DNA of 64,000 nucleotides from Cupriavidus sp. WGlv3 (GTDB lineage: Bacteria; Pseudomonadota; Gammaproteobacteria; Burkholderiales; Burkholderiaceae): positions 179,874 to 243,873 of the forward strand of contig NZ_JALHRX010000010.1 of NCBI RefSeq assembly GCF_023952475.1, in the 5' to 3' direction. This document shows, piece after piece, positions 51,251 to 60,682 of the stretch. Made by a program: the position numbers and the translations under genes. Position 1 is the first letter of the stretch. Each line of letters begins with the position of its first letter. The notes beneath the pieces were generated by a model. The model had not been told where the DNA came from and did no database searches. It saw only the letters and a program-made list of their open reading frames with translations.

Positions 51251-52042
51251 ATGGCATTCCGTACTGACTCCAAGGGCATGCTGCGCGTGTGGCAGCTGCT
51301 CGTGCTGGTGGTGATCCTCGGCGTGTGGCACGTGGCCACGCGCTCGCAGCAGGTCGCCTTTTTCTTCGGCGAGCCACTGATGGTGGCGCAACGCATCTGG
51401 AACTGGTTTTTCGTCGAGCGCGATATCTACCTGCACCTGGGCGTGACCCTGATCGAGACCGTGCTGGCGTTCGGCATCGGCACCGTGGCGGGGCTGGGCG
51501 TCGGCCTGTGGCTGGCGCTGAGCCCGCTGACCTCGGCCATCCTCGACCCCTACGTCAAGGCCATGAACTCGATGCCGCGCGTGATCCTGGCGCCGATCTT
51601 CGCGGTCTGGTTCGGGCTGGGCATCTGGTCGAAGGTGGCGCTGGCGGTGACGCTGGTGTTTTTCATCGTCTTCTTCAACGTCTACCAGGGCGTCAAGGAA
51701 GTGAGCCCGGTGGTGCTGGCCAATGCGCGCATGCTGGGCGCCAATCAGAAGCAGCTGCTGCGCCATGTCTACCTGCCGAGCGCGACCAGCTGGGTGTTCT
51801 CGTCGCTGCATACCTCGGTGGGCCTGGCCTTCGTTGGCGCGGTGGTGGGCGAATACCTGGGCTCGGCGCGTGGCGTGGGCTACCTGATCCTGCAGGCCGA
51901 GGGGACCTTCGACATCAATACGGTGTTCGCCGGCATCGTGGTGCTGACCGCGTTTGCGCTGGTGCTGGACTGGATGGTCGGCATCGGCGAGAAGCGGCTG
52001 ATGAAGTGGCAGCCGAAGAGCGGGGAGACGGAGAAGCTTTGA
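51251..52042 (+). CDS. ABC importer permease (SsuC/TauC type)
   Basis: A 263-residue permease with six predicted helices and the BPD-transport EAA loop (VLANARMLGANQKQLLRHVYLPS). It completes the importer with the receptor and ATPase just upstream. Its end is 66 nt from the convergent histidine kinase gene; an imperfect hairpin (CTCTCTCCC and GGAGAGGGAG, around 52070-52097) lies between them. Confidence 0.92.
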   Translation: MAFRTDSKGMLRVWQLLVLVVILGVWHVATRSQQVAFFFGEPLMVAQRIWNWFFVERDIYLHLGVTLIETVLAFGIGTVAGLGVGLWLALSPLTSAILDPYVKAMNSMPRVILAPIFAVWFGLGIWSKVALAVTLVFFIVFFNVYQGVKEVSPVVLANARMLGANQKQLLRHVYLPSATSWVFSSLHTSVGLAFVGAVVGEYLGSARGVGYLILQAEGTFDINTVFAGIVVLTAFALVLDWMVGIGEKRLMKWQPKSGETEKL

Positions 52043-52108
52043 CGTTCCGCTTCGGCGGTGGTTTGCTCCTCTCTCCCGCAAGCTGCTGGAGAGGGAGTAC
52101 ACAGTCGG

Positions 52109-53512
52109 TCAAGGAAAAGCCCTGGCGCCGAACCTGACCGACACCGTCAGCCCGCCCCCCGGCGTTTCTCCAAGCCTCACCATCGCGCCATGCAGCCGCG
52201 CGATCTCGCGCACGATCGACAGGCCCAGGCCGGTGCCTTCCACCGCCTGCCCGCTGGCGCCGCGATAGAAGCGCCGGAACACCGCCTCGCGTTCGCCCGG
52301 CGCAATGCCAGGGCCGTTGTCGATGACCTGCAGCTGCGCCATGCCATCTTCACCCGCCACGCGCACCGTCACCATTGCGCCGCGCCCGGCATAGCGGATC
52401 GCGTTGTCGATCAGGTTGCCGGTCAGCTCCAGCAGCAGCTCGGGCTGTGCGGCGATCTCCGCCGGCCCATCCTGCTCGAAGCCCAGGTCGACCCCGGCCC
52501 CGCGCGCCACCGGTGCCCACTCCAGCGCCACTGCCTGCGCCAGCGTATCCAGCCGCAACGGCTTCAGCGCCGGCTCATAGCCGGCATCGGGCTCCAGCCG
52601 CGATAGCGACAGCAACTGCTGCACGCCCTTGGACGCGTGCCGCACGGTGCCGTGCAGCAGGCGCATGTGCTCGCGCACGCGCTCGCCGTCGCGTTCGCGC
52701 AGCGCCAGTTCGGACTGCGCCTGGATGATCGCCAGCGGGGTCTTGAGCTGGTGCGCGGCATCGGCAAAGAAGCGCTTGCGCGCCAGCACCGTGCCGTGCA
52801 GACGTTCCATGTACTGGTTCAGCGCCCGCACCAGCGGCTTCATCTCGGCCGGCAGGTCTTGCTGCTCGATCGGGTCGAGCTGCGTGCCACGCCGCGCCAC
52901 CGTGTCGGAGAGCCGGTGCAGCGGCCGCAGCCCGCGCCGCACGCCGAGCCAGACGATGCCAAGCGCCAGCGTCACCAGCATCAGTTCCTGCAGCAGCGAG
53001 CCGATCAGGATCTCGCGCGCCAGCAGCTGGCGCGGCTCGATGGTCTCGCCCACCAGCACCCACACCAGCCGCGTGCGCGCCGCGCCGACGTCGCGCACCG
53101 GCAGCGGCTGCGCCGCCATGCGCAGTGGCTGGTCGCGGAACTCGGTGTCGTAGAACACGGTGCGGTACAACTGCAACGGTGCCTCGTCCGGCATCGGCAA
53201 ATCGTCGTAGCCGGTGACGGTGGCGCCGTCGTCGGCGCGGATGCGGTAGAAGATGCGCGGGCCGGCCTGGCCGTCGAACAGCTCGAGCGCGAGGTTGGGC
53301 AGTTCGACCGCGAGCCGTCCCTCGTGCAGGCGGATGCCTTCGCGCATCGCGCGCAGCGATGCCTCCAGCGTGCGGTCGAAGGCGGTATGCGCGGCCGACA
53401 TCGCGCGCTGGTAGGTCAGCCAGGCATCGAAGGCAAGCAGGGCAATCAACGGCAGCAGCAGCCATAGCGACAGCTGCAGCCGCAGGCTGGGGGCCTGGCG
53501 CGGCCGCTTCAT
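52109..53512 (-). CDS. Sensor histidine kinase, TctE-like
   Basis: A 467-residue kinase. An N-terminal helix (about 12-30), a periplasmic TctE-type sensor domain (about 35-165), a second helix (170-190) and a HAMP-like linker come first. The H box DAAHQLKTPLAI and the ATPase N, G1 and G2 boxes (NLIDNAIRYAG, DNGPGIAPGE, GTGLGLSIVREIA) follow. It should autophosphorylate on the H-box His and pass phosphate to the regulator encoded just upstream, whose stop overlaps its start by 4 nt. TctE-type sensors respond to tricarboxylates or other acids. Confidence 0.92.
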   Translation of the reverse strand: MKRPRQAPSLRLQLSLWLLLPLIALLAFDAWLTYQRAMSAAHTAFDRTLEASLRAMREGIRLHEGRLAVELPNLALELFDGQAGPRIFYRIRADDGATVTGYDDLPMPDEAPLQLYRTVFYDTEFRDQPLRMAAQPLPVRDVGAARTRLVWVLVGETIEPRQLLAREILIGSLLQELMLVTLALGIVWLGVRRGLRPLHRLSDTVARRGTQLDPIEQQDLPAEMKPLVRALNQYMERLHGTVLARKRFFADAAHQLKTPLAIIQAQSELALRERDGERVREHMRLLHGTVRHASKGVQQLLSLSRLEPDAGYEPALKPLRLDTLAQAVALEWAPVARGAGVDLGFEQDGPAEIAAQPELLLELTGNLIDNAIRYAGRGAMVTVRVAGEDGMAQLQVIDNGPGIAPGEREAVFRRFYRGASGQAVEGTGLGLSIVREIARLHGAMVRLGETPGGGLTVSVRFGARAFP

Positions 53513-54183
53513 GCCGGCGGCCGCGCTTCGAGCAGGTAGCCCAGGCCGCGCAGCGTGACGATGGCGACGCCGCTGCCGTCGAGCTTCTTGCGCAGCCGGT
53601 GCACGTAGATCTCGATCGCGTCCGGATTGACCGATTCGTCGATGCCGAAGATCTTCTCCGAAAGCGCGCCCTTGTTCACGGCGCGGCCATCGCGCAGCAG
53701 CAGCACCTCGAGCACGGCGCGCTCGCGCCCGGTCAGCGCCAGCAACTGGCCATGCAGCAGGAAGGCGCGGCTGATGCTGTCGTAGTGCAGCGGGCCGAAC
53801 GCGATCTGCGTGCTGTCATGGCCATGGGCCCGGCGGATCAGCGCGCGGGCGCGCGCTTCCAGCTCGGACAGGTCGAAGGGCTTGGCCAGGTAGTCGTCGG
53901 CGCCCAGGTCGAGCCCGCGCACGCGGTCCTCGACCGAGCCGTGCGCGGTCAGGATCAGCACCGGCAGCGGGTTGCGCCGCTGGCGCAGTCGCCGCAGCAC
54001 TTCCAGCCCGTCCAGGCCGGGCAGGTCCAGGTCCAGGATCAGCAGGGCGTAGTCCTGCGTGCTCAGCAGGTTGTCCGCGCTGCGGCCGTCGTGCATGCAG
54101 TCGACCGTGAAGCCGGCCTGGCCCAGGGCCTGGCTCAGGGAACTGGCCAGCATCACATTGTCTTCGGCAAGCAGGATACGCAT
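53509..54183 (-). CDS. Response regulator, TctD-like (OmpR family)
   Basis: A 224-residue regulator with a receiver domain (acidic pocket E7/D8, phospho-acceptor D51, K101) and an OmpR-type winged helix (about 125-220, ending VTLRGLGYLLEA). It is in an operon with the kinase and divergent from a porin gene 222 nt away. By analogy with TctDE it probably activates that porin and perhaps nearby uptake genes when the substrate acid is present. The ATG at 54183 starts MRILLAEDN. Confidence 0.93.
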   Translation of the reverse strand: MRILLAEDNVMLASSLSQALGQAGFTVDCMHDGRSADNLLSTQDYALLILDLDLPGLDGLEVLRRLRQRRNPLPVLILTAHGSVEDRVRGLDLGADDYLAKPFDLSELEARARALIRRAHGHDSTQIAFGPLHYDSISRAFLLHGQLLALTGRERAVLEVLLLRDGRAVNKGALSEKIFGIDESVNPDAIEIYVHRLRKKLDGSGVAIVTLRGLGYLLEARPPA

Positions 54184-54405
54184 GGAGCAGGGAGGGCAGG
54201 GCGGCAGAACGGCAGCAACAGCAAAAACGGCAAAGGCCAGACTGATACAGCGAACCGCGCCGGCTTAGAAGCTAGGGAAACCACTGATCCCGCGGCGGCG
54301 CCACGGCCGCGAAAAGCCTGCCCTTCGAAAGCGAACTGAAAGTGCGCGTCACCTACCATCCGGCCGCTGACGATTACCACAACAAGCACAAGGAAGGAGA
54401 TGGCA

Positions 54406-55464
54406 ATGAAGCGTACGGCAATGGCGTTGGCCGCGATCGGCCTGGCGGCCGCGGGGTCGGCATCCGCGCAATCGAACGTGACCCTGTATGGGCTGGTGGA
54501 CGCGGGCATCGAATATGTCAGCCACGCCGGGCCGGACGGCTCGGCGGTCAAGCTGACCTCGGGCGGCAAGAACACCTCGCGCTGGGGCATCCGCGGCAGC
54601 GAAGACCTGGGCGGCGGGCTCAAGGCGATCTTCAACCTGGAAAGCGGCATCGCCATCGACACCGGCCGGCTCGATACCGACAACACGCTGTTCGACCGCC
54701 GCGCCACCGTGGGCCTGTCCAGCCGCTACGGCCAGGTGGTGCTGGGCCGCACCTTCACCACCACCTACGACTTCATGCTGCCGTTCGACCCGATGGGCTA
54801 TGCGCCGGCGTATTCATGGGCGACGTCGTCGACGGCCACCGGCGGACGCAAGGACGGCCTGTTCTCGCGCGCCTCCAATGCCATCCGCTATGACGGCAGC
54901 TTCGGCGGCCTGAAGCTCGGGGCGACGGTGGCGCTGGGCGAGGTGGCAGGGGACTTCAAGAGCTCGTCCAAGTACGCGCTCGGCGTCGGCTACAACGCCG
55001 GCAAGTTTGCCGCCGCGGCCACCTGGGACCGGCAGAACGGCGCCGGCACCAGCACCACGCCCGCCGACGCCACCGATTACATCCAGGGCATCCATGCCGG
55101 GGCCAGCTATGACTTCGGCGACCTGAAGCTGTTTGCCGGCTACCGCAACTACAAGCGCAGCTTCACCACCGGCGCGGCCAGCGACCGCAGCGACATGTAC
55201 TGGGGTGGCGCCAGCTATGCCTTCACGCCGGCGTTCACGCTGTATGGCGCGGTCTACAAGCAGAATATCAAGGGCGGCAACGATGCCGACCCGATCCTGT
55301 TCTCGCTGCGCGGGCAGTACGCGCTGTCCAAGCGCACGCTGGCCTACCTGTCGGTGGGCTACGCCAGGGCGCGCAATGGCCAGGACGTCAGCGTGTCGCG
55401 CGACCTGGTCGGCTTTGCCAACAACCAGACCGGCGTCATGGCAGGCCTGCAGCATCGCTTCTGA
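54406..55464 (+). CDS. Gram-negative porin (Omp32/OmpC family)
   Basis: A 352-residue outer-membrane beta-barrel with a signal peptide (cleavage ASA-QSN), the betaproteobacterial porin start SNVTLYGLVDAGIEY, RWGIRGSEDLGGGLKAIF and the C-terminal aromatic HRF needed for BAM assembly. It should let small, mostly anionic solutes through the outer membrane. I choose ATG 54406 because AAGGAG then sits 6 nt upstream; the ATG six bases earlier directly abuts the ribosome binding site. The gene is divergent from the TctDE-like regulators. Confidence 0.94.
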   Translation: MKRTAMALAAIGLAAAGSASAQSNVTLYGLVDAGIEYVSHAGPDGSAVKLTSGGKNTSRWGIRGSEDLGGGLKAIFNLESGIAIDTGRLDTDNTLFDRRATVGLSSRYGQVVLGRTFTTTYDFMLPFDPMGYAPAYSWATSSTATGGRKDGLFSRASNAIRYDGSFGGLKLGATVALGEVAGDFKSSSKYALGVGYNAGKFAAAATWDRQNGAGTSTTPADATDYIQGIHAGASYDFGDLKLFAGYRNYKRSFTTGAASDRSDMYWGGASYAFTPAFTLYGAVYKQNIKGGNDADPILFSLRGQYALSKRTLAYLSVGYARARNGQDVSVSRDLVGFANNQTGVMAGLQHRF

Positions 55465-55682
55465 CAAGGGGAACTCCGGAAAACGGCCCGGCCGGAGGCT
55501 GGCTGTTTTCGGAACTGCCTGTTGGCCCGCGCCGGGGTGTGCGCAATCGGGACAACAGGCAGCTTGGGGCGCTTTGCCTCGCATGGCGCAGGGTGTAGCC
55601 GCACCGCCTGCGCCATGATTTTTTAGGGCCGGCACCAGCGCGTCAGCCGACGCGTCGATGCCAGGCAGCCATCACGACGCCA

Positions 55683-56657
55683 TCACGGCACGATCACGAT
55701 CTTGCCGGTGACCTTGCGCGCTTCCATGTCCTTGAGCGCCTGTGCGGCCTGCTCCAGCGGATAGCGCGCCGAGATATGCGGGCGGATCTTGCCTTCCTTC
55801 ATCCAGCCCAGCATCTGCGCCATGTTGGCCTGGTTGGCCTTGGGCTCGCGCCGCACGAAATCGCCCCAGAACACGCCCACCAGCGACGCGCCCTTGAGCA
55901 GCGCCAGGTTCAGCGGCAGCCTGGGGATCTCGCCGTTGGCGAAGCCCACCACCAGGTAGCGGCCGCGCCAGCCGATCGAGCGGAACGCCGGCTCGGCATA
56001 GATGCCGCCGACCGGGTCGTAGATCACGTCCGGGCCCTTGCCGTCGGTCAGCGCCTTGATGCGCTCACGCAGGTCTTCGGTGCTGTAGTTGATCAAGGCG
56101 TCGGCGCCGTGCTGCTTGCACACCTCCAGCTTTTCGTCGGTCGACGCCGCCGCGATCACGCGCGCACCGATGGCCTTGCCGATCTCGATCGCCGCCAGCC
56201 CCACGCCGCCGGCCGCGCCCAGCACCAGCATGGTTTGGCCCGCCTTCAGCTCGCCGCGGTCGATTACCGCGTGGTGCGAGGTGCCGTAGGTCAGCGTGAA
56301 GGCGGCCGCGGTCTCGAAGTCGATGCCGGGCGGCATCGGCACCACCGACGCCGCCGGTGCCTTGGCTTGGCTGGCGAAAGCGCCATTGCCCAGGTAGGCG
56401 ATGACCTTGTCGCCGGGCTTGACGTGGGTGACGCCTTCGCCCACCGCGTTGACCACGCCGGCCAGCTCCGAACCCGGGGTGAACGGCAGTTCGGGCTTGG
56501 CCTGGTACTTGTTCTGGATGATCAGCACATCCGGGAAGTTGACCGCGGCCGCCTTGACGTCGATGACCACTTCGCCCTTGCCGGGCACCAGGTCGGGCAG
56601 GGTTTCGAGGGTCAGCGAATCGGGCGGACCCCAGGCTTTGCACAGTACGGCTTTCAT
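55683..56657 (-). CDS. NADPH:quinone oxidoreductase-type MDR enzyme
   Basis: A 324-residue medium-chain dehydrogenase/reductase of the quinone-oxidoreductase branch, with a GroES-like N-domain and the NADPH motif LVLGAAGGVGLAAIEIGKA (about 144-162). The zinc-ligand set of alcohol dehydrogenases is absent, so it should be zinc-free and reduce quinones or enoyl groups with NADPH. GGAG precedes the ATG at 56657. The gene stands alone, convergent with the porin gene across 218 nt and divergent from surE. The substrate is unknown. Confidence 0.88.
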   Translation of the reverse strand: MKAVLCKAWGPPDSLTLETLPDLVPGKGEVVIDVKAAAVNFPDVLIIQNKYQAKPELPFTPGSELAGVVNAVGEGVTHVKPGDKVIAYLGNGAFASQAKAPAASVVPMPPGIDFETAAAFTLTYGTSHHAVIDRGELKAGQTMLVLGAAGGVGLAAIEIGKAIGARVIAAASTDEKLEVCKQHGADALINYSTEDLRERIKALTDGKGPDVIYDPVGGIYAEPAFRSIGWRGRYLVVGFANGEIPRLPLNLALLKGASLVGVFWGDFVRREPKANQANMAQMLGWMKEGKIRPHISARYPLEQAAQALKDMEARKVTGKIVIVP

Positions 56658-56863
56658 CTTGTCTCCGGTGGTGTGGTTGGCATGCCGCGCCAGTCAAGCT
56701 TACGCGGGCCGGCGCGGCAAGTGTAGCGCAGGAATAGCACGGTCGTTCTGTTTCATGCCGAAGCCGTGGAGGCGGTCATTTGCGGCCTGCATACCGCGCC
56801 GGCGCGCCGCCGCAAATGGCCAGATCGGGCGGCGCGCAGGCCGCTTGCGCGCCTGCGCTCAGG

Positions 56864-56876
56864 TACAATCGCGGCA
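56864..56876 (+). promoter_or_regulatory. surE -10 box placed for a leaderless transcript
   Basis: TACAAT (56864-56869) lies 6 nt before the surE ATG (56876), with no ribosome binding site between them. Same layout as at dnaX. Confidence 0.5.
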
Positions 56877-57628
56877 TGCATATCCTTCTCGCCAACGACG
56901 ACGGTTATCTCGCGCCGGGACTGGCCGTTTTGCATGCTGCGCTCGCGCCGCTGGGCCGGATCACGGTCATCGCGCCGGAGCAGAACCATAGCGGCGCTTC
57001 CAATTCCCTGACCCTGCAGCGCCCGCTGTCGATCTACGAGGCGCGCGAAGGCGTGCAAAAAGGTTTTCGCTTCGTCAACGGCACGCCCACCGACTGCGTG
57101 CATATCGCGCTGACCGGGCTGCTCGACGAAAAGCCCGACCTGGTGGTGTCCGGCATCAACCAGGGCCAGAACATGGGCGAGGACGTCCTCTATTCCGGCA
57201 CCGTCGCCGCCGCGATCGAGGGCTACCTGCTGGGGATTCCCTCGGTGGCCTTCTCGCAAGTGGACAAGGGCTGGGAACACCTCGATGCCGCCGCGCGCGT
57301 GGCGCGCACCGTGGTGGAGCGCATCATCGGCACGCCGCCGGCCGAGCCGTTCCTGCTCAACGTCAATATCCCGAACCTGCCGTTCGAGCATATCCAGGGC
57401 TATCGCGCCACGCGCCTGGGCAAGCGCCATCCGTCGCAGCCGGTGATCACGCAGGTCAACCCGCGCGGCGATACCAATTACTGGATCGGCCCGGCCGGCG
57501 ACGCGCGCGATGCCAGCGAGGGCACCGACTTCCACGCGACCGCGCAGGGCTATGTCTCGCTCACGCCGTTGCAGCTGGACCTGACGCACCGCGGGCAGCT
57601 CGACGCGCTCGACCAGTGGCTGAAGTAG
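56876..57628 (+). CDS. surE: 5'/3'-nucleotidase SurE
   Basis: A 250-residue nucleotidase with the metal site N7-D8-D9 ([12 protein letters not shown]), S39-type and N-type ligands in NHSGASNS and [10 protein letters not shown]. It removes phosphate from nucleoside monophosphates and is linked to stress survival. It heads the surE-pcm-nlpD-rpoS cluster, conserved across beta- and gammaproteobacteria. The ATG at 56876 begins with the standard [10 protein letters not shown]. Confidence 0.97.
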   Translation: MHILLANDDGYLAPGLAVLHAALAPLGRITVIAPEQNHSGASNSLTLQRPLSIYEAREGVQKGFRFVNGTPTDCVHIALTGLLDEKPDLVVSGINQGQNMGEDVLYSGTVAAAIEGYLLGIPSVAFSQVDKGWEHLDAAARVARTVVERIIGTPPAEPFLLNVNIPNLPFEHIQGYRATRLGKRHPSQPVITQVNPRGDTNYWIGPAGDARDASEGTDFHATAQGYVSLTPLQLDLTHRGQLDALDQWLK

Positions 57629-57680
57629 CGCCGCCGGTCCCGAGCCGCCCGAGCCGCAGAATCGCCGCGCCGCGCCCCCG

Positions 57681-58607
57681 ATGAGTTCCACGCCCCCTCG
57701 CAACAAGTTTCCGCTGCCGCTGGATGCGGTGGTCGAGCGCAAGCCCGCGCCCGCACGCACCGCCGGCATCCCCGCGGTGGGCGCGCCGCGCCCGGCCGCG
57801 CCGGTGCCCCCGCCCGCGACGCCGCCCAGGCCGCGCCTGCCGCGCACCGCGGCACCGGCGCCCGCGCCGGTGCCGGTGCCTGCCAGCGCGGTCGAGCAGC
57901 GCGCTTCGGCGGCCACCGCGGGCGGCGGCGGCATGGCCTCGGCGCGCGCGCGCGTGGCACTGGCGGCGCGGCTGCGCGCCGCGGGCATCCGCGACGAGCG
58001 CGTGCTGTCGGCCATCGCCACGGTGCCGCGCCACCTGTTCGTCGAGCCGGGACTGGCGTCGCAAGCGTATGAAGATGCGGCGCTGCCGATCGGCCACCAG
58101 CAGACCATTTCCAAGCCATCGGTGGTGGCGCGCATGATCGAACTGCTGCGCGAGGGCCTGGGCGCCGAGGCGCCGCTGGAGCGCGTGCTCGAGATTGGCA
58201 CCGGTTGCGGCTACCAGGCCGCGGTGCTGGCGCAGGTAGCGCGCGAAGTCTTCTCGATCGAGCGCATCCGGCCGCTGCACGAGCAGGCCAAGGCGAACCT
58301 GCGGCCCTTGCGCGTACCCAACCTGCGCCTGCATTACGGCGACGGCATGCTGGGCCTGCCGCAGGCCGCGCCGTTCTCGGCCATCATCCTCGCCGCGGCG
58401 GGCATGGAGGTGCCCGAGGCGCTGCTGGAGCAGCTGGCCATCGGCGGGCGTCTGATCGCTCCGGTGGCGGTGATGCCGCCGGCAGGCGTGCCCGGCCAGA
58501 CCGTGACGCAGCAGCTGCTGCTGATCGAGCGGCGCAACCGCCATCGCTTTCACCGAACCGCGCTTGAAGCCGTTTTCTTTGTGCCCTTAAAATCGGGCAC
58601 CATCTGA
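57681..58607 (+). CDS. pcm: Protein-L-isoaspartate O-methyltransferase with N-terminal extension
   Basis: A 308-residue protein. Residues about 95-305 are a normal Pcm ([20 protein letters not shown] loop [15 protein letters not shown]), which methylates damaged L-isoaspartyl residues for repair. Residues 1-90 are a proline/alanine-rich, probably disordered head not found in E. coli Pcm (208 residues). An internal ATG at residue 85 ([10 protein letters not shown]) could give a normal-length enzyme. It lies 52 nt after surE and 8 nt before nlpD. Confidence 0.92.
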   Translation: MSSTPPRNKFPLPLDAVVERKPAPARTAGIPAVGAPRPAAPVPPPATPPRPRLPRTAAPAPAPVPVPASAVEQRASAATAGGGGMASARARVALAARLRAAGIRDERVLSAIATVPRHLFVEPGLASQAYEDAALPIGHQQTISKPSVVARMIELLREGLGAEAPLERVLEIGTGCGYQAAVLAQVAREVFSIERIRPLHEQAKANLRPLRVPNLRLHYGDGMLGLPQAAPFSAIILAAAGMEVPEALLEQLAIGGRLIAPVAVMPPAGVPGQTVTQQLLLIERRNRHRFHRTALEAVFFVPLKSGTI

Positions 58608-58615
58608 GTCGAACT

Positions 58616-59488
58616 ATGCACAACATCGTGAAATCGCAAAATTTCGCACGCGCCGGACAACTTCTTGCGGCGACGTCGCTCGCGGCCCTGCTGGCCGCGT
58701 GCGCCAATTCGCCGATGCCGGCACCGGTCGTCGACCGTACCTCCACCTCCGGTACCACCGCGGCGACGCTGGAACCGGCGCCGCCCGGGTACTATCGGGT
58801 CAAGCGAGGCGATACCCTTTACCGTATCGCGCTGGAGAACGGCCAGTCGTATCGCGATGTGGCAACGTGGAACAACCTGACCAATGTGAACCAGATCGAG
58901 GTCGGCCAGCTGCTGCGCATCGTGCCGCCGGGTGCCGACGTCAACACTGCGCCGGGCGTGGCCACCATGCCGGTGGCGCCGGGCACGGTGCAGGCCCAGC
59001 CGATCGACCAGGCCCGTCCGAACGGCACGCCGGTGCCGCCGCCGGCCGCGCCTGTGGCCGCGGCTTCGGCGCCGGCGGCAGCGCCCGCCGCGACCGCGCC
59101 GGCCTCGGCGCCGATGGCCGACGGCTCGATGAAGCTGAGCTGGCCGGCGACCGGCCAGATGGTCGGTAAATTCGACGACAAGGGCAATAAAGGCATCGAT
59201 ATTGCGGGCAAGAAGGGCGATTCGGTGCTGGCCGCGGATGACGGTCGGGTGATTCACGTAGGCCCCTTGCGCGGCTACGGGAATCTTGTCATCATCAAAC
59301 ACAACGAGACATTTCTTACCGCTTACGGGCACAACGACAAGGTGCTCGTCGCTGAGCAATCCACGGTCCGGAAGGGCCAGAAGATTGCAGAGATGGGCAA
59401 CAGTGATACCGACCGGGTGAAGCTTCACTTCGAAGTTCGCAAGAACGGAAAACCGGTTGATCCGATGCGGTACCTGCCGCCACAGTGA
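58616..59488 (+). CDS. nlpD: NlpD-type lipoprotein, LysM plus degenerate LytM
   Basis: A 290-residue lipoprotein with lipobox LAAC (Cys29), a LysM peptidoglycan-binding domain (about 58-103, YRVKRGDTLYRIA), an alanine/proline linker, and a C-terminal M23/LytM domain (about 180-288). The zinc-binding HxxxD position reads GIDIAG, so it lacks a metal ligand, as in E. coli NlpD. Such proteins activate the AmiC amidase to split daughter-cell walls. It lies 6 nt before rpoS, whose main promoter in other bacteria is inside nlpD. Confidence 0.95.
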   Translation: MHNIVKSQNFARAGQLLAATSLAALLAACANSPMPAPVVDRTSTSGTTAATLEPAPPGYYRVKRGDTLYRIALENGQSYRDVATWNNLTNVNQIEVGQLLRIVPPGADVNTAPGVATMPVAPGTVQAQPIDQARPNGTPVPPPAAPVAAASAPAAAPAATAPASAPMADGSMKLSWPATGQMVGKFDDKGNKGIDIAGKKGDSVLAADDGRVIHVGPLRGYGNLVIIKHNETFLTAYGHNDKVLVAEQSTVRKGQKIAEMGNSDTDRVKLHFEVRKNGKPVDPMRYLPPQ

Positions 59489-59494
59489 GGGTTC

Positions 59495-60682
59495 ATGCCA
59501 CGCCAGAAAACTGTCTCCTCCGGAACCGTCAGCAGGGCTCGCCGTCCCAAGCAGCCGGAAGTGAAGGCTGGTGTGGCGCATCCCGACGAACGCGCCGATG
59601 CAGAGGGCTTCGAGCCCGATCTCGCCGCCGAGATGCTTCCCGTGACCGACGAGCCCATCGCCACGTCCGCTTCGGTGGGCCTGCGCGAGGCCGACCTGCT
59701 CGGCGACGACAATGATCGCAACGAGCGCCACCTGCGCGACGACGACGAGGACGAGTCGGAAGACGAGGAAGAAGACAGCGCGGAAAACGGCACCGAAAGC
59801 GCCACCGCCGAGCATGACGATTTCCGCACGGTGCTGCATACCGAGCTGGCCGCCGACACGGTCCAGCACTACCTGAACCGCATCAGCATCAAGCCGCTGC
59901 TGTCGGCGCCGGAAGAACTGCATTTCTCCACGCTGGCCAAGGACGGCGACTTCGCCGCGCGCCAGGTCATGATCGAGCGCAACCTGCGGCTGGTGGTCAG
60001 CATCGCCAAGGGCTATCTCAATCGCGGCGTGCCGCTGCTCGACCTGATCGAGGAGGGCAACCTGGGCCTGATGCACGCGATCGAGAAGTTCGATCCGTCG
60101 CGCGGCTTCCGCTTCTCGACCTACGCAACGTGGTGGATCCGCCAGAGCATCGAGCGCGCCATCATGAACCAGGCCCGCACGGTCCGCCTGCCCGTGCACG
60201 TGATCCGCGAACTCAACCAGGTGCTGCGCGCCAAGCGCCATCTGGAGAAGGGCGGCACCGACGGACGCGACGCCAGCCTGGAAGACATCGCCCACCTGCT
60301 GGGCAAGACGCCGGACGAAGTGCAGGACGTCCTGGCACTCAACGAACATACCACCTCGCTCGATACGCCGTTCGATCTCGATCCCGGCTCGAGCCTCCTG
60401 GATTTCCTCTCCGACGAGCACAACGCCGCCCCCGACCAGGAGGTGGCGCACCGCGAGCTGGAAGGGCTGATGAAGCTCTGGCTGGCGCGCCTGTCGGAAA
60501 AGCATCGCTATGTGGTCGAGCGCCGCTTCGGGCTCAACCACATCGAGCCCGCCACGCTGGAAGAGCTTGCCGAGGAGATGGGGCTGACGCGCGAGCGCGT
60601 GCGCCAGATCCAGCAGGAGGCGCTGGTCAAGCTCAAGCGGCATTTCGCTTCGCAAGGTGTCAGGAAGGACGCCGTTCTATGA
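59495..60682 (+). CDS. rpoS: RNA polymerase sigma factor RpoS
   Basis: A 395-residue sigma-70-family factor for stationary phase and stress. Region 2 ([28 protein letters not shown], cited by its core [11 protein letters not shown]) with the -10-reading segment [16 protein letters not shown], region 3, and region 4 with the -35 helix-turn-helix [18 protein letters not shown] are complete. The N-terminus is longer than in E. coli (330 residues) and carries a strongly acidic tract at about 71-98. The stop overlaps the next gene by 4 nt. Confidence 0.96.
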   Translation: MPRQKTVSSGTVSRARRPKQPEVKAGVAHPDERADAEGFEPDLAAEMLPVTDEPIATSASVGLREADLLGDDNDRNERHLRDDDEDESEDEEEDSAENGTESATAEHDDFRTVLHTELAADTVQHYLNRISIKPLLSAPEELHFSTLAKDGDFAARQVMIERNLRLVVSIAKGYLNRGVPLLDLIEEGNLGLMHAIEKFDPSRGFRFSTYATWWIRQSIERAIMNQARTVRLPVHVIRELNQVLRAKRHLEKGGTDGRDASLEDIAHLLGKTPDEVQDVLALNEHTTSLDTPFDLDPGSSLLDFLSDEHNAAPDQEVAHRELEGLMKLWLARLSEKHRYVVERRFGLNHIEPATLEELAEEMGLTRERVRQIQQEALVKLKRHFASQGVRKDAVL

